From the NCBI RefSeq assembly GCF_016587435.1, contig NZ_BNJJ01000027.1:1-64000 (forward strand): DNA of 64,000 nt. The letters are read 5' to 3'. The notes beneath the pieces were generated by a model. It saw only the letters and a list, made by a program, of their open reading frames with translations. It was not told the DNA's origin and made no database searches. Shown piece by piece: positions 16,080-23,753 of this stretch (positions are counted from its first letter, which is position 1; each line of letters opens with the position of its first letter). The stretch comes from Dictyobacter formicarum. Lineage in GTDB: Bacteria > Chloroflexota > Ktedonobacteria > Ktedonobacterales > Ktedonobacteraceae. The position numbers and the translations under genes were made by a program.

Positions 16080-16832
16080 ATGTCAACGTTTACCGAATCC
16101 TCTGGATTCGCGGGTTTTCCTACGGGCAAAAACCCTTTTGTGCCCATACCAGAGGTCTTTTTTACACAATTGTTGCCCGATATAGAGGATAGCGCAGAAC
16201 TTAAAGTAACACTGCATATCTTCTATCTGCTGGCAAAGCAGCGTGGTAATCCTCGTTGCGTTAGCGAGAGCGATCTGTTACATGATCGACTCTTGCTGCG
16301 TAGCTTGAAGCGTCGTGGCGATCCGCGTCCATCCGAGGAACGCTTACGACTGGGCCTGGAACAAGCCGTTGCTCGCAATACGCTGCTTAAAGTACATCTA
16401 CACCTGGCCGGTGAAAACGAGGATATTCTGATCGGCTGGTACTTTTTTAATACCGCTCGCAGCCGTAAGGTCGTCGCTGAACTACAGGGAGGTGAAATGA
16501 TTTCTGCCCATCTGCTCACCCGCGATGAACAGCCTGAACAACAGGTCAATCAAATGGCCGTTGGAGCAGGGGTGTATGCTAGTTCTATAGGCTACAATAA
16601 TACTATTCGCCCGATGCATGTTGAGGTGGAACGTCCAAATATTTTTGTATTATATGAGCAAAATATTGGCTTATTATCACCAATGATAGCGGATGAGTTA
16701 AAAGACGCAGCCGATCAGTATCCTCGAGATTGGATTGAAGCAGCTTTTCGTGAGGCTGTCGAGCAAAACAAACGTAAATGGAGTTATATTCGCGCCATTC
16801 TCAGGCGCTGGAAAACGGAAGGCAGGCAGTAA
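16080..16832 (+). CDS. DnaD-domain replication initiation protein
   Basis: About 250 residues. The N-terminal half, about 15-115, looks like a winged-helix (FFTQLLPDIEDSAELKVTLH). The C-terminal end at about 185-247 is a clear DnaD/DnaB_2 domain: LYEQNIGLLSPMIADEL, YPRDWIEAAFREAVEQN and the family hallmark KWSYIRAILRRWKTEG. In Bacillus this domain binds DNA and links DnaA to helicase loading. ATG at 16080 is chosen over TTG 16077 because TTGGGGGTGG lies 9 bases upstream. It starts 17 bases after dnaB, and its stop overlaps the next start (TAATG), which suggests translational coupling. Confidence 0.85.
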   Translation: MSTFTESSGFAGFPTGKNPFVPIPEVFFTQLLPDIEDSAELKVTLHIFYLLAKQRGNPRCVSESDLLHDRLLLRSLKRRGDPRPSEERLRLGLEQAVARNTLLKVHLHLAGENEDILIGWYFFNTARSRKVVAELQGGEMISAHLLTRDEQPEQQVNQMAVGAGVYASSIGYNNTIRPMHVEVERPNIFVLYEQNIGLLSPMIADELKDAADQYPRDWIEAAFREAVEQNKRKWSYIRAILRRWKTEGRQ

Positions 16833-18436
16833 TGGAGCGCCTCAATGAAATATTCGATCGCACCGGGCGGCGTCAACCTCTTTCCGAGCAACGAGCACAG
16901 CAACGCACGCCACACACACAGGGTTCTTTGACACGTCGTTTTAATACAGAACCTCAGTCTCGCTCTGGCCAAAAATATAATAATACATCGGGAACACCAT
17001 CTCAGCCCGCTTCTTATTCCAATCATAATTATCCTTCACGGGCTCGGCATTATTCAAATTTTCATCAGGATGCAGGCAATGGCGATGGGCGTTCTTATGT
17101 GGAACCTGTCTCGCGCGCGGAACCTATCTCGCGTGCAGATCATCCAACCTATCCATCGTTATATTCACGAAGGAACGTTAGCGATGCGGGCTCGACCTAT
17201 CAGCCACAACCACACCATGATCAACAGCGTATCCAGCCGTTGCAACCACGGCCAACCAGCGATTATCATCCTATGCATACGTCCGATACCTATACACCTG
17301 ATTCGCGCGCTGATGTGGTTGAGGAGTGGGAAGAAAATGGACTGACCTATGGCGATTGGGAGCAGGAAGGCGGTGATTATATTTATGAGGATGAGGAGGC
17401 GGAGGCCTATGAGGAGCCGGCTCCCAGCACCTATCAACCGCCAACGTATCGCCAACGTTCTCAGTCTGATATAGAGCCGCCTGCACGCGGTCTGCGTAAC
17501 CTGCATGATAGCCGCCTGGCTTCGGCCATTGCTAGCCAGCAGGCTCGTTCGCAAGAACTGCCTGCGTCGCAGCGCATTACGCAGCCGCTTAATCCGCATG
17601 CTGTTTCGGGTATGACAAGAGAACGCAGTCCGCTGTCACGTCCTGGACTCTCAACCTCTTCGCGCCACCTTAGACCGTTGCGACAAGAGACGGCTCCGCC
17701 ACCACAAGATGTTGCGCAGCCTGCCGCTACCAATATGGTGCCGGATAGAAGTATTTGTCCTAGATGTAAAGGCGCCGGTTTTTTACGGGCCGATGTGCCC
17801 TTTGGACATCCTAACTTTGGGAAACCCATTGCCTGTGAGTGTAAGGAGTCCGAGCGCAAAGAGAAACGCCGCCTGCAGTTGCGCGACATGTCAAATATGG
17901 ATGCCTTTCGCCATCAGAGTTTCCGCTCCTTCAGCCTCCATACGCCGGGTGTGCAGGAGGCTTATGATGCGGCGACTAACTTTGCGAAGAATCCCGAGGG
18001 TTGGCTGGTGCTGGTCGGACCCAATGGCTGTGGTAAAACGCATCTGGCGGCCGCGATCGCTAATCTGAGCCTGGATAATGGTGCAGTAGTTCTGTTTGAG
18101 GCGGTTCCTGATTTGCTTGATCATTTGCGGGCAGCCTTCGCTCCTACCGCCACCGAAGTCTATGATCAACTCTTCTCAAAGATGCGCGAGGCCGAGTTGC
18201 TGGTGCTCGATGATCTGGGTTCACAGCAGAGTTCGCCCTGGGCTAACGAGAAGCTCTTCCAGTTGCTCAACTATCGCTATAATTTATCGATGCCGACGGT
18301 GATCACCGCTAATCCCAAAGGCTTGCAGGGAATCGATGAGCGCATTCGCTCACGCCTACGCGATACTTATCTGGTCACTGAGATCATCATGGATCGCGCG
18401 CGCGATCATCGGCCACTCAACGGGCGCAAACGCTGA
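16832..18436 (+). CDS. Primosomal helicase loader, DnaI/DnaC-type AAA+ ATPase
   Basis: The ATG at 16832 overlaps the preceding stop by one base, so translation is probably coupled. The product has about 534 residues, much longer than Bacillus DnaI. Residues 1-300 are a disordered, Gln/Pro/Ser/Arg-rich tail with an acidic patch (EDEEAEAYEE). A zinc-binding motif follows, CPRC near 309 and CEC near 335, then an AAA+ domain with Walker A GPNGCGKTH at about 396-404, Walker B LLVLDDLG near 456 and sensor region VITANP. DnaI-type proteins load DnaB onto single-stranded DNA. The long tail is unusual and may bind partner proteins. Confidence 0.87.
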   Translation: MERLNEIFDRTGRRQPLSEQRAQQRTPHTQGSLTRRFNTEPQSRSGQKYNNTSGTPSQPASYSNHNYPSRARHYSNFHQDAGNGDGRSYVEPVSRAEPISRADHPTYPSLYSRRNVSDAGSTYQPQPHHDQQRIQPLQPRPTSDYHPMHTSDTYTPDSRADVVEEWEENGLTYGDWEQEGGDYIYEDEEAEAYEEPAPSTYQPPTYRQRSQSDIEPPARGLRNLHDSRLASAIASQQARSQELPASQRITQPLNPHAVSGMTRERSPLSRPGLSTSSRHLRPLRQETAPPPQDVAQPAATNMVPDRSICPRCKGAGFLRADVPFGHPNFGKPIACECKESERKEKRRLQLRDMSNMDAFRHQSFRSFSLHTPGVQEAYDAATNFAKNPEGWLVLVGPNGCGKTHLAAAIANLSLDNGAVVLFEAVPDLLDHLRAAFAPTATEVYDQLFSKMREAELLVLDDLGSQQSSPWANEKLFQLLNYRYNLSMPTVITANPKGLQGIDERIRSRLRDTYLVTEIIMDRARDHRPLNGRKR

Positions 18437-18444
18437 AATATCCT

Positions 18445-18506
18445 GGGGCTTTTCAATACTAGAGTAGGAGGACGGTCGTCCTCCTACTCTAGTATTGAAA
18501 AGCCCC
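18445..18506. repeat. 29-bp perfect hairpin with 4-base loop after the dnaB operon
   Basis: Arms 18445-18473 and 18478-18506 are exact reverse complements with the loop GGTC. It starts 9 bases after the stop of the helicase-loader gene. There is no T-run, so it is either an atypical terminator or an RNA-stability structure. It is the longest perfect stem found in the window. Confidence 0.85.
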
Positions 18507-18525
18507 AACTCTTACCCGCCATTTC

Positions 18526-18554
18526 TTGCACTCGCATCTTGTAAGTGCTATCAT
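18526..18554 (+). promoter_or_regulatory. Putative sigma-70 promoter for clpP
   Basis: TTGCAC (18526-18531), 17-base spacer, TATCAT (18549-18554) with an extended TGC just before the -10. The leader would be about 105 nt. Confidence 0.55.
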
Positions 18555-18663
18555 AACGTTAAACGTCCCCCATTTGTGGGTTTCCTCTGCACATTCATTT
18601 TTTACCAACGGCTTATTTCTAATTGTGAAGAGAAATGACCGTTATAGATAAGAAGGAGCGCAC

Positions 18664-19314
18664 ATGACCAAATACGATCCGCGCGATCCAAAATGGATCA
18701 AAGAAACTCGTGAGTTTATGGAGCCAAGGGGTATTATCCCAAATGTCATTGAGACGACACCTCGTGGTACCTATGGCTCGGATCTTTTTTCGCGCTTGTT
18801 AAAAGAACGTATCGTATTCATTGGTACACCTATCGATGATATGGTCGCCAATAGTGTTGTCGGACAGTTGCTCTACCTGCAAAGCGAAGATTCAACTAAA
18901 GACATCAATATGTATATTAATTCCCCAGGCGGAAGCATTTATGCTGGTCTGGCTATCTATGACACTATGCAGTGGTTACGCCCGGATGTCTCTACTGTGT
19001 GTATGGGCATGGCGATGAGTATGGGTGCTGTCCTGCTGGCCGGTGGTGCTAAAGAGAAGCGCTTCTGCTTGCCCAACTCGACGATGCTGATTCACCAGCC
19101 TCTCGGTGGTGCCGAAGGTCAGGCGGCCGATATTGAAATCACTGCTCGTGAGATCTTACGTCTGCGCCGTAGCCTGTATGAGATCCTTGCTTATCACACC
19201 GGTCAAACAACCGAGCGTATTCTGCAAGACTCCGACCGTAACTACTATCTGACCGCACAGCAGGCGGTTGAGTATGGGCTGGTCGATGATATCCTTTCTT
19301 CTACCAAGGAGTAA
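18664..19314 (+). CDS. clpP: ATP-dependent Clp protease proteolytic subunit
   Basis: Serine peptidase that forms the tetradecameric ClpP barrel used by Clp unfoldases. The 216-residue protein shows [15 protein letters not shown] and the catalytic triad: Ser119 in GMAMSMGAV, His144 in LIHQPLGG and Asp191 in DSDRN. An N-terminal extension of about 20 residues precedes the usual start region and may be a processed propeptide. AAGGAGCG directly before the ATG at 18661-18664 fixes the start. No clpX or clpA gene is adjacent. It is a single-gene unit ending in a structured region at 19381-19450. Confidence 0.95.
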   Translation: MTKYDPRDPKWIKETREFMEPRGIIPNVIETTPRGTYGSDLFSRLLKERIVFIGTPIDDMVANSVVGQLLYLQSEDSTKDINMYINSPGGSIYAGLAIYDTMQWLRPDVSTVCMGMAMSMGAVLLAGGAKEKRFCLPNSTMLIHQPLGGAEGQAADIEITAREILRLRRSLYEILAYHTGQTTERILQDSDRNYYLTAQQAVEYGLVDDILSSTKE

Positions 19315-19621
19315 GGTTGCCTCTCTGAGGCAGACGCATCATTGATTACTCTCTATAGTAGATATATAGGTGCTGTATGAAAAGGGCCGGGTAGGTTGCT
19401 CTTGTTGCTCCCGTCAGGGTGTATGCAAGTGAAACTACCTGGCCCTTTTATGTGTGCGTAAGCAGGACGCGTTTACACGCCAGCAACGCTTTTATCTTCC
19501 GGCCTGGCCTACGAGCAGCAGCGGCGTCATCACCAGTTGAACGTTGCTCCACCAGACCATACTATTGAACAATTGAGTGAGTTGTTGTCTATTTTTACCA
19601 TAGCAGCCGAGGCTATATCTC
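19315..19621. other. Intergenic region between clpP and methyltransferase
   Basis: It holds the structured hairpin at 19381-19450. From 19462 an open frame without a good start runs into the methyltransferase start and reads protein-like in part (LSELLSIFTIAAEAIS), but there is no start codon with a ribosome binding site, so no gene is called. Confidence 0.4.
19381..19450 (+). ncRNA. Structured RNA or complex terminator after clpP
   Basis: The outer stem AAAGGGCC-GGGTAG pairs with CTACC-TGGCCCTTT, closing a 42-base interior that holds a second hairpin (TTGCTCCC ... GGG ... GCAA). It ends in TTTTA, so it can act as a terminator, but the inner branched part is more than a terminator needs. It does not match SRP RNA, 6S or a riboswitch that I recognise. 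Confidence 0.4.
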
Positions 19622-20362
19622 ATGACACCCAATCTGCGTAAACTGCTCTTTGAAACATTGTACAAAAATCGCTATCTTTATCGCTTTGCCAGTACGGTGC
19701 CGTTCGCGGGTCAGTGGCGCACCTGGCAAAATTTGGTCCTTCCACGCCTGCATGGACATGATATTCTGGAATTAGGCTGTGGCCTGGGGGATTTGCTGGC
19801 CGACTTGCTGGAGGCTGGCTATATGTGTCGGGCGGTAGAGCATTCGCCCGCCATGGTAGCCGCGGCCCGTACTACGCTGCAGAGACGCCATGCGGGTCCG
19901 GCATCCTGGGTCATCCAGGGTTCGGCGCAAAAATTACCTTTCTCGGCCAATTCCTTTGATACGGTGGTTAGCACGTTTCCATCTGAATATATCTATGATC
20001 CCGATACTATTTCGGAAATTGAGCGAGTTTTGCGGCCCGGTGGCCGTTTGATTATTGTTGAGGGAGCACACCTGCAGCCCGTTGGCTATCTGCAGCCTTT
20101 CCTGCTCCTCATCCATCTCCTGGTTTATGGTTCGCGCTCACTTTCATCCAGTGCGCGCACCTATAAACAGCCTATCTCAACTACGACGACAGTGGATGAT
20201 GAGGTATTTACCACCGAAGAGTTACCCGGTATGCCATTTGGCGGTCTCATTCCATTAGAACAGTTTGGCTTGCGGCGTCGTTCTCAACGTGTGCGTAGCC
20301 GTCGCTGGCAGGTCTTTATTACGTTAGGGGAAAAAGCGGGGATGGACGATAACGATCAATAA
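19622..20362 (+). CDS. Class I SAM-dependent methyltransferase
   Basis: The 246-residue protein has the UbiE/Methyltransf_11 pattern: motif I ILELGCGLGDLL (about 41-52), acidic residue in the VEHSPAMVAAAR segment, motif IV FDTVVSTFP (about 118) and post-motif RVLRPGGRLIIVEG. C-terminally there is a hydrophobic stretch (PFLLLIHLLVYG) that may contact a lipid substrate or the membrane, and a basic tail region (RRRSQRVRSRRW). The substrate cannot be told. The downstream alpha/beta hydrolase and flavoprotein are on the same strand with short gaps and may form one pathway unit. Confidence 0.8.
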   Translation: MTPNLRKLLFETLYKNRYLYRFASTVPFAGQWRTWQNLVLPRLHGHDILELGCGLGDLLADLLEAGYMCRAVEHSPAMVAAARTTLQRRHAGPASWVIQGSAQKLPFSANSFDTVVSTFPSEYIYDPDTISEIERVLRPGGRLIIVEGAHLQPVGYLQPFLLLIHLLVYGSRSLSSSARTYKQPISTTTTVDDEVFTTEELPGMPFGGLIPLEQFGLRRRSQRVRSRRWQVFITLGEKAGMDDNDQ

Positions 20363-20427
20363 GACGATCCTCTGGTAAAATAGCGTATACTGACACGACA
20401 ACTATTTGACGAGGAGACGATGTAGAT

Positions 20428-21249
20428 ATGTCACACTGGTTTGAAGGTCTTGTTTTAGCGAATGATGTACAGCTACACTATTACCGCACCGGAGGAACTG
20501 CGAAGCCGCCGCTGCTGCTACTGCATGGTTTCACCGATGCTGGCTTGTGCTGGACATCTGTGGCCAGAGATTTAGAGGCTGATTATGACATTGTAATGCT
20601 GGATGCCCGGGGACACGGCTGCTCGGGGGCAGCGGTCAGTGGTTTTACTACCGAGATGCTGGTTGCGGATGTTGTGGCGGTTATTCAGGCCCTACAATTG
20701 CCACCGGTAACCTTGCTGGGCCATTCAATGGGTGGACATATGGCAGCTCATGTCACCAAAAAACATCCTGAACTGGTACGCGCGGTGATGCTCGAAGATC
20801 CTCCCTGGCGCGGTTTAGAGGCCGAGCCGTTGTCTGGTGAAGAAGAGAACGGCCTGGAGCAGTGGGCGACCAACATGCGCGAACTGCAAAAACAGCCGCT
20901 GGCGGAGCGCCTTGAGGATGCGGCTGATTTTAATCCGCACTGGTTGCCAGATGATGTCAGAACATGGGCAGAAGCACAGGGCCAGTTCCAGGTTGAGGTA
21001 TTTACTCAGGGTCTGTATCAGGTCAGCCGCGATTGGAAAGCCATTGTCCCAGAGCTGGCACGTCCAGGACTACTGATTACTGGCGATCCGATTCGGGGTG
21101 CTATTGTGACGCCCGAAGTGGCTCAGCAGGCGCTCGCTACCTGGCCAGAGGGAAGGCTGGCCTACATTGAAGGTACTGGCCATAGCATTCGCCGGGATCA
21201 ACATGAAGCCTTTGTAACTGCCGTCCGTCAATTTTTAAAAGAAAATTAA
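20428..21249 (+). CDS. Alpha/beta hydrolase
   Basis: A 273-residue single-domain hydrolase. The oxyanion motif LLLLHGFTDAG (about 29-39), the nucleophile elbow GHSMGG with Ser100, an acid in the LLITGDPIRG segment and the catalytic His in GTGHSIRR near the C-terminus complete the triad. The family includes esterases, haloperoxidase-like and epoxide hydrolase-like enzymes, and substrate is not predictable. GAGGAGA lies upstream of the ATG at 20428. The next gene begins 3 bases after the stop, so the two are very probably co-transcribed. Confidence 0.85.
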   Translation: MSHWFEGLVLANDVQLHYYRTGGTAKPPLLLLHGFTDAGLCWTSVARDLEADYDIVMLDARGHGCSGAAVSGFTTEMLVADVVAVIQALQLPPVTLLGHSMGGHMAAHVTKKHPELVRAVMLEDPPWRGLEAEPLSGEEENGLEQWATNMRELQKQPLAERLEDAADFNPHWLPDDVRTWAEAQGQFQVEVFTQGLYQVSRDWKAIVPELARPGLLITGDPIRGAIVTPEVAQQALATWPEGRLAYIEGTGHSIRRDQHEAFVTAVRQFLKEN

Positions 21250-21252
21250 CGT

Positions 21253-23048
21253 GTGCAAACGTCTATTGAGCAGTTGGTCGATCAATATCCGCATCTTGCG
21301 CAGGCCTTCGCCAGCATTCCACAGGGCGAGCTACACCTGAAGCGTCTGCTAGATCTAAATGCGAGCTGGCAAAATATGCTCCTCTCGGGAGCCAGGCGCA
21401 ACTATACTGAGGTCGTTGTGGCTGAGGAGCGGCCCCTGGCCGCTGCTAGCCATACGTTTGATATCATCTATGCTGGCGGTGGTTTGAATCTGCTGCATGC
21501 TGCTGTGATGACGCAGCGCTATGGTTTTCGAGTCCTTGTCTTTGATCGCTTTACGGTCGGAGCAGTGCACCGCGAATGGAATATTTCGCGAGAAGAGCTA
21601 CAGGAACTGCTCGATAGTGGTTTGCTAACCCCAGCTGAGCTGGAGTCGGTGATTCAGCGTGAATATCAGGATGGTGTGATTCGTTTCCACGCCCAACATA
21701 TTCAGGTCGCTCCAGCCGAGCTGCGCCTAAAAGATGTGCTGAATGTTGCCATTGATGCGGAAAAACTTACCGCTCTCTGTGTGCAAAAAATTCAAGAGCA
21801 TTGTCCCCGCTATGGAGCGCCCAATCTGATCCTGCACAATACAACTTTTGTGCGCTGCGCCGTTCAGCCAGCACGCAATGTGACGGTCGATGTCACCGAT
21901 AATCAGGGAGCACCCGCTTGCTATCAGGCCCACTTGCTGATTGATGGGATGGGTTCGACCTCTCCCATTGCCTGCCAGCTTAACTGCGGTCGTCCCTATT
22001 CCCTGGTCTGCCCCACTGTAGGTACTGTGGCGCACGGCTATAAGCAGGGGCTGGCGCCAGATGCCATTGATCAAGCTAGCGGTGAGGTGCTGATCTCTAC
22101 GGAAGATAGTCGCAAGGGTCGCCAGTTGATCTGGGAGGCGTTTCCAGGCAAAGAAGATCAGGTGGCCATTTATCTGCTGAGTCCGGCAGCCATGTCGATC
22201 TCCTTGAGCTTTTTGATGACTTTTTCGCCTTGCTGCCGGATTATAAAGATACCAGCGCGGTAGAGATTCTGAAACCGGTCTATGGCTTTATTCCAGCTGG
22301 CTATAATATCACGCTACCCTGGCAGCCGGAGGCCAAGGTGCTGGCCTATGACCGGGTCCTCTCGCTGGGAGATGCCGCGGCCTTTCAATCGCCGTTGACG
22401 TTTTGTGGCTTTGGCTCCTATGTGCGCAATCTGCAGCGTATTACGACCCTGCTCGCCCAGGCCTTGAAGAGCAATTGCTTGAGTGCTGCGGAACTTAACC
22501 AGATCCGCGCCTCCGAGGCCGTGCCGGCTGTTGCCAGGGCATTTAGTAAATTTATGATCGCTAAACCTGAGCATGTCGAAACCGCCTGGCAGGTCAATGA
22601 GACGCTGAATGTTTTTTGTCGTGTGTTGCAGCAACTGGGCCCCCGCGTTACCAACGATTTTTTTAAAGACCGTGTGGGCTGGCTGGACTATACACGCATT
22701 GTATTACATACGCCCCACTATTATCCCAGGATCTATGCCCTGGCGCTCAAGACACTGACGCCGACTGAAATTGTGGGCTGGATCATTGCCTGGTTGCAAT
22801 TAGGTCGCCAGAGTGCTTCCTACCAGCTTTATTGCTTCCTGCGTCCCTGGCTATATTCACCGCTGGATCAGCTATTGCGAGCAGCTCTGATGCGCTTTCA
22901 TCCGGCCCTGGCGCTGCGTGGCGCTATCTGGCGCGAGACCATGGCCCAACTGGCACGCAGTCGCAAGGATACGTGGCCGGCCCGCCAGTCCGATCACATT
23001 GAACATATCAGGGGCTCCTGGTTCGGCAGGCGCTGGCCCCAGAGCTAA
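21253..23048 (+). pseudogene. Lycopene cyclase-like FAD-dependent oxidoreductase, broken by a frameshift
   Basis: Two overlapping frames make one flavoprotein of about 598 residues. The first (GTG 21253 to about 22180) has a FAD-binding motif of unusual form, FDIIYAGGGLNLLHAA, then VFDRFTVGAVHREWNIS and LLIDGMGSTSPIA. The second (from about 22180 to 23048) begins in frame with SHVDLLELFDDFFALLP and has LSLGDAAAFQSPLTFCGFGS. Codon phase changes at 22170-22190 as expected from a one-base deletion or two-base insertion; there is no homopolymer there. The join falls in a conserved stretch, so this is one gene. Likely inactive unless the base call is wrong. Related proteins act on isoprenoid or carotenoid substrates. 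Confidence 0.75.
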
Positions 23049-23753
23049 AGAACCGCTATCCTGCATGTTATCACTGGACAAACGAAATTGAAAAACACTT
23101 ACACCTTTGAGAGGCCGTTATAAACCACCAGAAGCCCAACGTCAAACATCCTCTGACATACCTGGTACTGGTTCTCACAAAAATTTGCAACCAGGGTCCC
23201 GATGCTACGTATTACAGTCGAGTAATCATAATAACCAGTCAATGTGTATCACAAATATTGTCCTGGTACATCTAATGCACCAAACAATCACTTATATATA
23301 GAAATATAAGAAAGTGTCAGATTCCCGTAGCATCCGCATGCACTATGCATGGGTTTGCACACCTCCCGTGCTCAGGATATCCTTTCATGACTGGTGCAGC
23401 AGGTGCGCGAATGCGCACCTGCTGCACCAGTCATGAAAAAGAGAGTGGGGACGCCTGCGTTCCCCAGGCCCAGGGGCGCTCTGATTCCCAGTATGTTGGG
23501 AGTCTGACACTTTCTAAGCCGGAGGGGAGGACATTAGTCCTCCTGCCTGGGTGCGAGGACGCCCCACCTCCCCCTTTCTTTCATCGGCCTCCAGCGCCGG
23601 TCGGCAAAAGAAAAAAAATTCTAAGTGATGCATTTCCATTAACAGTGAGATATAATATGGGGTGTTACCAAAAAAGGCCTATAGTATTCTCCTTATGCAT
23701 ACAAAAAAACAGTGGTATTGCATGTCAAGGGCCAAGAAAGCAGGTAATTTGCA
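23049..23753. other. Intergenic region with a MITE-like element and ftsH leader
   Basis: 705 bases without a supported gene. It contains the multi-hairpin element with terminal inverted repeats (23309-23515), a second G/C-rich structured stretch at 23520-23605 including GGAGGAC-ATTA-GTCCTCC, and a TATAAT at 23651-23656 that could be the ftsH -10 box. Confidence 0.55.
23309..23515 (+). mobile_element. Multi-hairpin intergenic element, copy A, with terminal inverted repeats
   Basis: Left end AGAAAGTGTCAGATTCCC (23309-23326) and right end GGGAGTCTGACACTTTCT (23498-23515) are inverted repeats matching at 17 of 18 positions. Inside are a small hairpin GCAC...GTGC with GTGCTCA (23357-23374), a perfect 26-bp hairpin with loop GAAT (23383-23438), an A-run, a hairpin TGGGGA...TCCCCA (23446-23466) and GGGGCGCTCTGATTCCC (23473-23489). 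It has no coding capacity, which fits a non-autonomous MITE. It shares the layout of copies at 29.8, 41.1, 46.5, 56.5 and 57.8 kb. Confidence 0.6.

Noticed and set aside
19381..19450. Signal recognition particle RNA
   Set aside because: The conserved GGAAGNAGCAG-type apical loop of SRP RNA is absent.
19462..19635. Protein-like reading frame between clpP and the methyltransferase
   Set aside because: Preceded by a stop and without ATG/GTG or ribosome binding site; it overlaps the methyltransferase start. Possibly a decayed fragment but not supportable.
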